Assembly (NCBI GenBank): GCA_023415605.1
Contig: JAEZKB010000298.1
Location: 1 to 16,271, forward strand
DNA: 16,271 nucleotides
Origin: Pseudomonadota bacterium
GTDB lineage: Bacteria; Pseudomonadota; Alphaproteobacteria; Rhizobiales; Devosiaceae
Reading direction: 5' to 3'
Part shown: positions 1-6,859 of the stretch, in pieces
How the letters are laid out: the number at the start of each line of letters is the position of its first letter
Position numbering within the stretch: the first letter of the stretch is position 1
Translations under genes and position numbers: made by a program
The notes under the pieces: generated by a model
The model's database searches: none
Told to the model about the DNA's origin: nothing
The model's input: the letters and a program-made list of their open reading frames with translations, nothing else

Positions 1-458
1 CGCTCGGAGAAGATCGCGACATCGTCGCGCTCGACGGCGAAGCGGATCGGCAGATCGACGCTTTGCTGGTTACCCGAGGGGCCGAGCAGCACCCGACCGA
101 CAACGCCCATCTTGACGGTAATCAGGCCATTGGAGACGACGCAGTTGCGCGACTGCTTATCGATCACCGCCTGGTAGTTGAGGCTGCGCGGATCGCCAAC
201 CTTGCCCTTGCCGTAGTAGAACAGCGCCTCGCTACCCGGACGCACCTTGATCTCGGGGCATTCGGTGGCGATGGCGGGTAGCGCATCGGTGGCCTGGGCC
301 GAAATCTGGGCAGGCGTCGCCGAGGCGTTCTGCAACTGTGCCGTGGGGCTCGGCTTGCCCGATCCCATCAGATTGCCCATCGAACAGGCCGATAGCAGCA
401 GCCCGAAAGCGCCGACACCGGCAATGCGCGCCATACGCGCGAAGTCAAACTGCCCCAT
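1..458 (-). CDS. Putative lipoprotein of unknown function (partial, C-terminus beyond left edge)
   Basis: The reading frame opens at ATG 458 and stays open for 152 codons to the window edge, so the C-terminus is missing. The N-terminus has a basic/hydrophobic signal segment ending in a lipobox Leu-Ser-Ala-Cys with Cys25 as the predicted lipidated residue, so the mature protein should be membrane-anchored on the periplasmic side. A Ser/Thr/Ala-rich linker (about 28-62) precedes a folded domain with two further cysteines, Cys67 and Cys106, which could form a disulfide. A GGGGG ribosome-binding site lies a few bases before the ATG; an internal ATG at 434 would give a shorter signal peptide. The gene starts 10 bp after the peroxiredoxin stop, so it is probably the last visible gene of that operon. 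I do not recognise a characterised family and assign no function. The lipoprotein call is firm; the role is unknown. Confidence 0.8.
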   Translation of the reverse strand, partial: MGQFDFARMARIAGVGAFGLLLSACSMGNLMGSGKPSPTAQLQNASATPAQISAQATDALPAIATECPEIKVRPGSEALFYYGKGKVGDPRSLNYQAVIDKQSRNCVVSNGLITVKMGVVGRVLLGPSGNQQSVDLPIRFAVERDDVAIFSE

Positions 459-468
459 CACTACCCCC

Positions 469-972
469 TTACGCACTGATACGCTGTCCCTGCCCCTCGA
501 GGGCAATGATGATGGCCGGGGCGCCCGATACGGTGACGCCCGCTTCATCCTGAACGAAGAGATCCTGGACGATACCGTCGTTCACAATCATGGCGAAGCG
601 GGCAAATCGCGTGCCGCCCAGCGCCGGAAAATCCTTGTCGAGACCTAGAGCTTTGGCGAACTCTGCCGAAGGGTCGGCGAGGAAGTCCACCTTGCCCAGC
701 GCGTCCGAGCGCTCGGCCCATGCCTTCATGACGTGGTGATCGTTGACCGAACCGCAAACAATGCGGCTCACGCCCATGGCCGTAATGCGATCGGCTCCGG
801 CTACGAAGCCGGGTAGATGCGAGGTGTCGCAGGTAGGGGTAAAGGCGCCGGGGACCGCAAAGAAGACCACCTTGCCGGTGCCAAGGACTTCCGTGGAGGT
901 CGCATCGCTCACGCCTTCGGCGGTGATGAGCTTGACCGGAACGGAAGGAAGCGGGTCGCCGGGTCGGATCAT
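469..972 (-). CDS. Peroxiredoxin, Prx5 / thioredoxin-fold peroxidase type
   Basis: The 167-residue protein carries the Prx5-subfamily active site PGAFTPTC with the peroxidatic cysteine at Cys48 and the supporting Thr45, followed by HLPGF. The downstream CGSVNDHHVMKAW segment and the GGTRFARFAMIVNDG stretch with the conserved Arg are also typical. Enzymes of this family reduce hydrogen peroxide and organic hydroperoxides, usually using glutaredoxin/glutathione or thioredoxin. The only other cysteine is Cys73. There is no C-terminal resolving cysteine like that of human PRDX5, which suggests a 1-Cys or externally reduced mechanism. No signal peptide is seen, so it is probably cytoplasmic. It lies 59 bp downstream of the DsbD-alpha-like gene and 10 bp upstream of the lipoprotein gene, so all three are probably co-transcribed. 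The family call is secure; the electron donor is unknown. Confidence 0.93.
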   Translation of the reverse strand: MIRPGDPLPSVPVKLITAEGVSDATSTEVLGTGKVVFFAVPGAFTPTCDTSHLPGFVAGADRITAMGVSRIVCGSVNDHHVMKAWAERSDALGKVDFLADPSAEFAKALGLDKDFPALGGTRFARFAMIVNDGIVQDLFVQDEAGVTVSGAPAIIIALEGQGQRISA

Positions 973-1031
973 CAGTGGGTCAATACCTCGAACTTAACTC
1001 AAATGCCGCCAATCGGCCGGCGCACAGTAAA

Positions 1032-1841
1032 TCACCGAGCGACCGGCGTCGACCCGGCTGCGGTGATCTCGCGCTCGACCCAATACGGGCCCGCGGGCGT
1101 CATGTACGTGATTTCGATCGGCTGACCAACCAGCGTGTGCCCGTCGCCCCCGAGCAATCGTAGGATCACTAACCCGTTATCGGGGCTTTTTTTGGGCGCA
1201 CCGAAGAGCACGCGTGGATCAGTGGTGGTGGCAATGACCGAAGCAGGATCAATGTCTTGGCTGTGGAGAACGACCGAGAGGGTCTCGTCGTCGAAAGTCA
1301 CAGGACCGACGGCGGCGTCATCGGGGGCAGCAAGCGGGGTGTTGGAGATGGCCTGCTGGATGCGAAGGCCCTGCCCTGGATCGGGCTTTGCCAGCAAGAC
1401 GGGTAGGCTGAACGACGCTTGGGCGGGCACGCAGATGTCCGAGCAGATGCCGAGGATGAGGTCGAGGTTTACGGTCAAAGGCTCACCGTTCGCACTCAGT
1501 TCGATCGGGATCACCGTGGGACCGCGATAGACGAAGTCCGTGTAATCGGGGGTCGCTTCGATCTGCGGATAAGGCCAAAGGATGCGATGGTCCGCGATAC
1601 CTTGAGAGCCGGAGAAATCGAAAGTCGTCGGGATGCCGGTCTCCCCGGGAATGCGCCAGTACGTCTTGAGCTCGGGCGGCATATCGATTTCGAGTCCGAT
1701 CCGGATTTTGCCGTCTGCGGTCGCCACATCGCTGCTGACAAGGCGCGCCTGGGCGCCCGGCGCCAGTTCCTGCCAGTCGGTAGCAGCAGCGAGAGCCGGT
1801 GAAGTCGTAAGGAGCAGTATGGAGACAAGCAGAATGCGCAT
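1032..1841 (-). CDS. Secreted DsbD N-terminal (alpha) domain-like protein
   Basis: I start the 269-residue protein at ATG 1841 because a clear signal peptide (MRILLVSILLLTTSPALA, cleavage near residue 18) follows. The frame is open further upstream to 1955, but that extension would bury the signal sequence and overlap yqgE. The mature part resembles the DsbD alpha domain (Pfam DsbC/DsbD_N, PF11412). The conserved pair is Cys133 and Cys137 in GICSDICVPA, matching the redox-active segment of that family. In full-length DsbD this immunoglobulin-like periplasmic domain hands electrons to periplasmic partners. Here the transmembrane beta and thioredoxin-like gamma domains are absent, so a reducing partner must be encoded elsewhere or the role differs. 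It is the first gene of a probable operon with the peroxiredoxin and lipoprotein genes and diverges from yqgE. The family assignment is good; the substrate is unknown. Confidence 0.85.
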   Translation of the reverse strand: MRILLVSILLLTTSPALAAATDWQELAPGAQARLVSSDVATADGKIRIGLEIDMPPELKTYWRIPGETGIPTTFDFSGSQGIADHRILWPYPQIEATPDYTDFVYRGPTVIPIELSANGEPLTVNLDLILGICSDICVPAQASFSLPVLLAKPDPGQGLRIQQAISNTPLAAPDDAAVGPVTFDDETLSVVLHSQDIDPASVIATTTDPRVLFGAPKKSPDNGLVILRLLGGDGHTLVGQPIEITYMTPAGPYWVEREITAAGSTPVAR

Positions 1842-1911
1842 CCTGCTCGGATAGACGATCAAACGTGATCGAAAAAGACAATCTTGCATCAGTCCGGCGT
1901 GAGCCGACCGC

Positions 1912-1939
1912 TTGCCTATGCGTTCAAGAGGTCTAGATT
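1912..1939 (+). promoter_or_regulatory. Candidate sigma70-type promoter for yqgE
   Basis: A -35-like TTGCCT (1912-1917) and a -10-like TAGATT (1934-1939) are separated by 16 bp. Each matches four of six consensus bases. Transcription would start near 1946 and give a leader of about 54 nt. This is read by eye and is weak. Confidence 0.3.
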
Positions 1940-1958
1940 GTTGATGCGGTGGCATTTT

Positions 1959-1985
1959 GCCTGACTTCGCTAGAAAGAGTCAGGC
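1959..1985 (+). repeat. 8-bp inverted repeat in the yqgE leader
   Basis: GCCTGACT (1959-1966) is repeated as its exact reverse complement AGTCAGGC (1978-1985) with an 11-base loop. It ends two bases before the GGAG ribosome-binding site of yqgE (1988-1991). It could be an operator or an RNA hairpin that affects ribosome access. Nothing in the sequence decides between these. Confidence 0.5.
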
Positions 1986-1999
1986 GTGGAGTGTTCGAG

Positions 2000-2578
2000 A
2001 TGGATTCGCTCAAGGGCCAGTTCCTTGTTGCCATGCCCGAGATGGGTGATGAGCGCTTCAAGGATACTGTGATTTACCTCGTCGGCCATGGCGAGGAAGG
2101 CGCGATGGGACTGGTGGTGAACCAGAGCCTCGACGACATGCGCTTTGCCGATATTCTCGAAGAACTCGGCATCGGTGAGAAGGACGACATCATCCGCCTG
2201 CCCGAGGACATCAAGGGCCGCCAGGTGCTGCGCGGCGGCCCGGTGCAGCGAGGCCGCGGCTTCGTGCTGCATTCGCCTGACTATTTTCGGCAGGATAACA
2301 GCTACCCGGTCTCCGAGGATGTGTGCCTAACCGCTACGCTGGACGTGCTCAAGGCCATGGCGTTTCAGGGCCAGCCGAGCGACGCGCTGTTCGCCTTGGG
2401 CTATTGTGGCTGGAGCCCGGGGCAGTTGGAGGACGAAATCAAGGCCAATGGCTGGCTTACCGTCCCCTACTCCCGCCACCTGCTGTTCGATGCCCCAATC
2501 GAGACAAGGTACGAGGCAGCGCTGGGACAATTGGGCATTACGCGGGCGACGCTAAGCTCTGTGGCGGGGAACGCGTAG
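2000..2578 (+). CDS. yqgE: YqgE/AlgH family protein (UPF0301)
   Basis: I chose ATG 2000, giving 192 residues, because GGAG (1988-1991) is well spaced before it and the protein then begins MDSLKGQFLVAMP, the usual start of the family. An upstream in-frame ATG at 1949 has no such support. Family hallmarks are present: GQFLVAMPEM near the start, GLVVNQ (about 37-42), GGPVQRGRGFVLH (79-91), and GYCGWSPGQLEDEIKANGWL (134-153). Its length is typical of UPF0301. The molecular function of the family is not established. AlgH in Pseudomonas has been linked to alginate regulation, which should not be transferred here. The gene diverges from the DsbD-like operon and is followed 45 bp later by vapB. The family call is secure. 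Confidence 0.93.
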   Translation: MDSLKGQFLVAMPEMGDERFKDTVIYLVGHGEEGAMGLVVNQSLDDMRFADILEELGIGEKDDIIRLPEDIKGRQVLRGGPVQRGRGFVLHSPDYFRQDNSYPVSEDVCLTATLDVLKAMAFQGQPSDALFALGYCGWSPGQLEDEIKANGWLTVPYSRHLLFDAPIETRYEAALGQLGITRATLSSVAGNA

Positions 2579-2594
2579 CGCGGAAGTTCGCGTT

Positions 2595-2625
2595 ATGGTA
2601 GAAATCCGCAAGGAGCTTCTACCAT
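2595..2625 (+). promoter_or_regulatory. Perfect 9-bp inverted repeat spanning the vapB start codon; candidate VapBC operator
   Basis: ATGGTAGAA (2595-2603) is matched exactly by TTCTACCAT (2617-2625) around a 13-base centre. The centre contains the AGGAG ribosome-binding site (2611-2615), and the right arm includes the first two bases of the vapB start codon. The left arm overlaps a -10-like TATGGT (2594-2599). VapB/VapBC complexes generally bind palindromes at their own promoter, so this is the natural operator candidate. In RNA the same repeat could form a hairpin with the start codon in the stem and the ribosome-binding site in the loop. Confidence 0.6.
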
Positions 2626-2890
2626 GAATGAAATCAAGCAGCTGAACATCAAGAATGCCGAGGCCTATGAGCTGGCGTCGGAATTGGCGGAACTGACTGG
2701 AGAGAGCCTTACGGCCGCCGTGACGAAGGCGCTGCGGGAAACCGTCGATCGGAAACGTCGAGCGAAAGGCCGTGAGGCCCGGATTGCTGAGATGCTGGCG
2801 CACGGGCTGCAATACAGGCAACTCCCGCAGCGTGAGACCCGCACGGCGGACGAAATCCTCGGCTATGACGAGAGCGGATTGTCGACTTGA
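2624..2890 (+). CDS. vapB: Type II antitoxin, VapB family (Rv0623-like transcription factor)
   Basis: The 88-residue protein begins MNEIKQLNIKNAEAYELA and continues with ELAELTGESLTAAVTKALRE. This is the dimerising DNA-binding half typical of the alphaproteobacterial Rv0623/PSK_trans_fac VapB family (PF07704). The basic middle (about 43-56) and the C-terminal tail (about 57-88, ending near ADEILGYDESGLST) should wrap around and inhibit the toxin. AGGAG lies 8 bases before the ATG. Its stop codon overlaps the toxin start, the usual antitoxin-first layout. VapB normally neutralises VapC by direct binding and represses the operon. The identification rests on sequence character plus the adjacent PIN-domain gene. 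Confidence 0.9.
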   Translation: MNEIKQLNIKNAEAYELASELAELTGESLTAAVTKALRETVDRKRRAKGREARIAEMLAHGLQYRQLPQRETRTADEILGYDESGLST

Positions 2891-3288
2891 TTGCCGTCGA
2901 CAGCTCGGCAGTGTTAGCGTTGTTCCTCGGCGAGGACGATGCTGAAATGATCGCTGCATGCATCGAAGATGCCGATGCGTGCGTCCTGTCGGCAGCCACG
3001 CTCTTCGAATCATCGATCGTCCTCAGCGTCGTGCGCTTCGCACAAGTCGACGGCAACGCTTGGCTCGATGGCTTGATCGTGCGCCAGGACATCAAGATCG
3101 AGCCTGTCACCGAAATGCAGGCGCAGATCGCCCGGAAAGCCTTCCGCGAATACGGCAAGGGTACCGGCCACCCTGCCCAGCTCAACTTCGGCGACTGCTT
3201 TTCATACGCCCTGGCCAAGGCCATGGACGTGCCTTTGCTCTACAAGGGCACGGACTTCGCCAAGACCGACATCGCCTCGGCGCTTTAG
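2887..3288 (+). CDS. vapC: Type II toxin VapC, PIN-domain ribonuclease
   Basis: The 133-residue protein has the four acidic positions of PIN nucleases: Asp5 (IAVDSSAVLALF), Glu41 (LFESS), Asp103 (LNFGDCFSYALAK) and Asp123 (YKGTDF). They should bind Mg2+ or Mn2+ for RNA cleavage. VapC toxins commonly cut initiator tRNA or rRNA; the target here is unknown. The start is TTG at 2887, overlapping the antitoxin stop TGA (2888-2890), so translation is probably coupled to vapB and limited by the weak start codon. No ATG is available nearby, and starting here keeps the canonical MIAVDSSA N-terminus. The stop overlaps that of the convergent EAL gene. All catalytic residues are intact, so the toxin is probably functional. 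Confidence 0.92.
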   Translation: MIAVDSSAVLALFLGEDDAEMIAACIEDADACVLSAATLFESSIVLSVVRFAQVDGNAWLDGLIVRQDIKIEPVTEMQAQIARKAFREYGKGTGHPAQLNFGDCFSYALAKAMDVPLLYKGTDFAKTDIASAL

Positions 3289-6173
3289 CGGCCGAATTGG
3301 GCGGCGAGGCGTTTGCCGAGGTCGGCGCCGGACATGGCGGCGCCGAAGGCGAAGCCTTGAGCATAGTGGCAGTTGAGCTGTTGCAGGCGCTCGATTTCTT
3401 CGAGCGTCTCGACACCTTCGGCAATCACGTTCAGGTCAAGTTCGGTCGCCAGCGAGACCACAGCGCGAATGATCGGCACCTGCGTGTGGGCGATGCCGCT
3501 GTCATCGCTCATCTGTACGAAGGGCGCCGGGATCTTGATGGTGTCGACCGGGAAGCGATGAAGGTAGCTCAGCGACGAGTGGCCGGTCCCGAAATCGTCG
3601 AGGGCGAGCCGTAGCCCCAGCGCCTTGAGCGCCGAAAGCATGTAAGCGGAGTGCTCGGGATTGGTCATCACCTGGCTCTCGGTGATTTCGAGCTTGAGGT
3701 GACTCGCGACAGCGCGGTGTTCGTTGACCAGAGAACGCATGTCGTTGAGGAGGGTCTCGGTCGCCAGCTGGCTTGGTGAGAGATTGACCGAGACGAAGAA
3801 CTCCTCGGGCAGCGGCAGTGTGTTCATCCACTCTCGCGTCTGGCTGGCAGCCTGCTCGAAGGCAAGCCGGCCGAGACGCTCGATAAGGCCGGTGCGCTCC
3901 GCCAGCGGCACGAATTCTTCCGGGGCGACCACCCCACGTTGCGGGTGGTTCCAGCGCATCAACGCCTCGCAACCGGCGATGAGGCCCGAATGGATGTCCA
4001 TAATCGGCTGGAACTGCACCTGTAGTTCGCCGTGGCGCAGGCCACGATCGAGGTCTTCTTCGCTGGCCTTGGAGTACGCGGCGATAGAGCGGGCCGAAGC
4101 GCGGTAGGCCTCGATGCGGTCGCCGCCGAGGCGTTTGGCGTAATACATCGCCAGTTCGGCATCGCGCAGCACGTCTTCGGCCGAAACCGGGTTGCCGTCA
4201 TAGATGGTAACGCCGATCGAAGCCGTCAGCGACAGGTCGCGCTCGCCGAAGTTGAATGGCGACTTCAGCGCCTTGCGGATCTGCTCGGCGGTCTCGGCGA
4301 TCTTGCCGGCAGCCTGCTCGGACGCAAGGATGACCCCGAACTGGTCGCCACCGAGCCGCGCCACCGTGTCGAGCGGCCGCATGATGCGGGCGACGCGACG
4401 CGAAATGGCGAGCAGCACGGAATCGGCCGCGGAGTGGCCGACACGCTCCTCGAGCTCCATGAAACGATCGATGTCGATAAGGAAGACCGCCGGCTTGATG
4501 CCGTTTGGCAGGCGGGCGCGGACCAGGGCGCGCTCAAGCCGGTCGATGAAGAGCTGCTTGTTGGGAAGGCCGGTAAGACTGTCGTGGACTGCATCGTGTA
4601 GCAGGCGATCGCGGCTGGCGCGCTCCTCGTTGACGTCCTGCAGTGTCCCGACGATGCGGTTGACCTGGCCGTCGCCGCCGAGCACGGGTTTGACGCGCAT
4701 GCGGAAGGTCCGGAAGCTGCCATCGTGGGCGGTCAGCCGCATGTCGGCCGAGACCTTGCCGCGGCGCAGTTCAACCAGTGTATCGAAGGCGGTGCGAAAG
4801 CGATCGCGATCCTCGGGATGCACACGGTCAAGCCAGCGTTTGATCGAGCCGCGCAGGGCACCACGGCGCTCGCCCAAGCGGGTGCCGAGTTCGTCGGAAA
4901 CGGCGACGCGGTCACGCTCGATGTTCCAGTCGAAAACGAAGTCGCCGGAACCGGTGAGCGCCAGGGCGCGGCGCTCGACTTCCGACAGCGTGCCTACCGA
5001 CACCTGACCTTCCGAGAAGGCGTGCTGCACCGAGGTGAAACCGAGCAGCATGACAGTGAGCACGAGGCCGCCGGCAACGGCGGGCTGGGCGACGTCGTTG
5101 GAGACCTGCCCGGTCACCACCAGCCAGGCATAGAACAGCCAGGCGATATAGATGATCCAGGTGGGGACCAGCAGCACGGCGCGATCGTAACCGCGCAGCG
5201 CCAGCAGCAGGATGAGGAAGAAGCCGGTGATGCCGAGCAGCACGAGGACGAGGCGCGCTACGGTGGCGGCGATCTCGGGTTGGAAGAAGGCAAAGCCGAA
5301 GAGCGCGAGAAACACTACAACCAGCGCCAGCGCCAAATGGATAAAGCGCAGGTGCCATCGGTGAAGGTTCAGATAGATGAACAGAAATCCGAACAGAGTC
5401 GTGGCGATTCCGGCCTCCGCGGCGGCACGGAAAGGCTGCACGGCGCCGTTGGAGATGCCGAGAAGCGGGCCGAGCACGCCGAAATCGGTGAGCAGATAGA
5501 TCAGCACAGCCCAGGAGAAAGCGGCTGTGGCGGGGAACACGCCCCTGCCCCGCACCACGAACATGACGGTGAGGAACACCGCCGCAAGCGAGGAAACGCC
5601 GAGCACGGTGCCGCGGAACAGGGTGAACGAGTTCACATAGTCGCGGTAGGCGTCGGGCTTCCACATATAGAGTTCGGGCAGCCGGCCGGACGACAGTTCG
5701 GCGACGAAGGTCACGGTGGCGCCCGGGTCGATGGTGACCTCGAAAACGTCGGCCTCACGATCGGGCAAACGCACCGGACGAAGGCCGGCGGACGGGGTGA
5801 GCACCTTGATGCGTTCGGCGCCCAGGTCGGGGCGGAAGACGCCGGAGCCCGGCAAGCGGAAGAATGGCGCGACCAGCAGGCGTTCGATCTGTGCATCGCC
5901 GTCGTTGCGGAGGGCGAAGAGAGCCCAGTTCGGATTGGTGCCACCGACCGAGGCCAGCACTTCGATCCGGCGGATAATGCCGTCCTCACCAGGTGCGGTA
6001 GACAGCTGAACCTTGCCACCCTCGGAAGGGACGATATCGACGACGCCGGTCAAGTTGATGGCGTTGACGTCCTCGGGGACGGTGATCACCTCGAATGCCG
6101 TTGCGGGCATGACAGCGACCAGCGCGAACACGATACTCATCGCGAGGGTACGAAGCATGCGCATTAGTGGCAA
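3285..6173 (-). CDS. Membrane PAS-GGDEF-EAL protein, probable c-di-GMP phosphodiesterase
   Basis: The 962-residue protein has these parts in order: a signal/anchor helix (about 7-26), a periplasmic beta-rich sensor region (28-180), seven likely membrane helices (185-382) recalling 7TMR-DISM receptors, a PAS domain (about 405-515, with WLDRVHPEDRDRF), a GGDEF domain (528-690) and an EAL domain (about 705-955). The GGDEF signature reads GGDQF (608-612), and the usual Asn-Asp after DxD is Glu-Glu, so cyclase activity is doubtful. The inhibitory-site motif RPLD (599-602) is kept. The EAL domain keeps EAL (737-739), Asn797, Glu829, Asp859-Asp860, Lys880, Glu919 and Gln939. The KID motif reads KIP (880-882). 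The likely role is sensing a periplasmic signal and hydrolysing c-di-GMP. The start is TTG 6173, with AGGA five bases before it; ATG 6164 is the alternative. Confidence 0.93.
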   Translation of the reverse strand: MPLMRMLRTLAMSIVFALVAVMPATAFEVITVPEDVNAINLTGVVDIVPSEGGKVQLSTAPGEDGIIRRIEVLASVGGTNPNWALFALRNDGDAQIERLLVAPFFRLPGSGVFRPDLGAERIKVLTPSAGLRPVRLPDREADVFEVTIDPGATVTFVAELSSGRLPELYMWKPDAYRDYVNSFTLFRGTVLGVSSLAAVFLTVMFVVRGRGVFPATAAFSWAVLIYLLTDFGVLGPLLGISNGAVQPFRAAAEAGIATTLFGFLFIYLNLHRWHLRFIHLALALVVVFLALFGFAFFQPEIAATVARLVLVLLGITGFFLILLLALRGYDRAVLLVPTWIIYIAWLFYAWLVVTGQVSNDVAQPAVAGGLVLTVMLLGFTSVQHAFSEGQVSVGTLSEVERRALALTGSGDFVFDWNIERDRVAVSDELGTRLGERRGALRGSIKRWLDRVHPEDRDRFRTAFDTLVELRRGKVSADMRLTAHDGSFRTFRMRVKPVLGGDGQVNRIVGTLQDVNEERASRDRLLHDAVHDSLTGLPNKQLFIDRLERALVRARLPNGIKPAVFLIDIDRFMELEERVGHSAADSVLLAISRRVARIMRPLDTVARLGGDQFGVILASEQAAGKIAETAEQIRKALKSPFNFGERDLSLTASIGVTIYDGNPVSAEDVLRDAELAMYYAKRLGGDRIEAYRASARSIAAYSKASEEDLDRGLRHGELQVQFQPIMDIHSGLIAGCEALMRWNHPQRGVVAPEEFVPLAERTGLIERLGRLAFEQAASQTREWMNTLPLPEEFFVSVNLSPSQLATETLLNDMRSLVNEHRAVASHLKLEITESQVMTNPEHSAYMLSALKALGLRLALDDFGTGHSSLSYLHRFPVDTIKIPAPFVQMSDDSGIAHTQVPIIRAVVSLATELDLNVIAEGVETLEEIERLQQLNCHYAQGFAFGAAMSGADLGKRLAAQFGR

Positions 6174-6212
6174 ATTTGTCCTGCCGCGATCATCAATTGC
6201 GAACCTAGGTAT

Positions 6213-6227
6213 CGGGGTTTCCCCCCG
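6213..6227 (-). repeat. Short GC hairpin between the GNAT and EAL genes
   Basis: In the 65-bp gap, CGGGG (6213-6217) pairs with CCCCG (6223-6227) around a 5-base loop. There is no T-run on the transcribed side. It may weakly terminate the upstream operon; otherwise nothing is recognisable in this gap. Confidence 0.3.
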
Positions 6228-6238
6228 GCGACAAGCAT

Positions 6239-6844
6239 TCAGCGGCCGGGCTGCTTAACGACGGCCTCGTAGCGCTCGCGAGTTAGGCCGAAAAGCACGT
6301 GATCGGCCCATTTGCCGTCGATCTGGAGGTAGTTCTCGGCGTAGCCCTCTTCCCGGAATCCGTTTTTTTCAAGGACGCGCCGGCTAGCCATGTTGTGCGG
6401 CAGGAAGGCCGCATGCACACGGTGCAGCAGCAGGGAATCGAAGGCGTAGGCGACGACCAACCCGACCGCCTCGGTCATGTAGCCCTTGCCGGCATAGTCC
6501 TGCCCCATCCAGTAGCCGAGATTGGCGAACTGGGCGGCGCGGCGGCGGATGTTCGAGAGGGTGATGCCACCCACCAGCGTCTCGCGGCTGCCTTCGCGCA
6601 GGAAGATAAAAAAGGTGTAGTCGGTGCCCTGCTTGGCCTCTTCCCTGCCGCGCTTCAGGCGCGACTGGTAGACGCGGTGGCCGAGATCGGCCTCGGTCCA
6701 GCGCGGCTCGAACGGCTTGAGGAACGGCCGGCTTTCCTTGCGCAGCGTCTTCCAGGCGAGATAGTCGGCTGGACGCGGGGCGCGCAGCATGACCCGCGAT
6801 CCGATCAGGACCGGCGTGTCGTCCCGCGCGAACCAGGTGAGCAT
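6239..6844 (-). CDS. GNAT acetyltransferase, RimJ/RimL type
   Basis: The 201-residue protein shows the RimJ/RimL-like GNAT pattern: VMLRAPRPADYLAW near the N-terminus, a VGGITLSNI strand (91-99), LGYWMGQDYAGKGYMTEAV (109-127) with the acetyl-CoA pyrophosphate loop QDYAGKG (115-121), and NMASRRVLEKNGFREEGYAENYL (151-173). Proteins of this type acetylate N-terminal or side-chain amines of proteins or small molecules. RimJ modifies ribosomal protein S5 in E. coli, but the substrate here cannot be read from the sequence. I use ATG 6844; a TTG three bases upstream is also possible. The stop of the M16 peptidase lies 15 bp before it, so it is probably the last gene of the thrC operon. The family is secure; the specificity is unknown. 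Confidence 0.9.
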   Translation of the reverse strand: MLTWFARDDTPVLIGSRVMLRAPRPADYLAWKTLRKESRPFLKPFEPRWTEADLGHRVYQSRLKRGREEAKQGTDYTFFIFLREGSRETLVGGITLSNIRRRAAQFANLGYWMGQDYAGKGYMTEAVGLVVAYAFDSLLLHRVHAAFLPHNMASRRVLEKNGFREEGYAENYLQIDGKWADHVLFGLTRERYEAVVKQPGR

Positions 6845-6859
6845 CAAGGCTGCGGAACC

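Larger units (their letters stand above)
1842..1999. promoter_or_regulatory. Divergent intergenic region between the DsbD-like gene and yqgE
   Basis: This 158-bp spacer separates two diverging genes and must hold promoters for both. For yqgE there is a candidate promoter and an inverted repeat, listed separately. Toward the DsbD-like gene I see only a small inverted repeat, GATCA-AACG-TGATC at 1857-1870, about 16 bp before its ATG, and no convincing -35/-10 pair. Confidence 0.55.

Noticed and set aside
1842..1955. Upstream extension of the DsbD-like gene
   Set aside because: The 38 extra residues precede a clear signal peptide and would overlap the yqgE leader, so ATG 1841 is preferred.
4725..6167. 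A 480-codon open frame on the plus strand
   Set aside because: It is antisense to the PAS and sensor regions of the EAL protein, and its Gly/Glu/His/Gln-rich product is typical of an antisense shadow frame.
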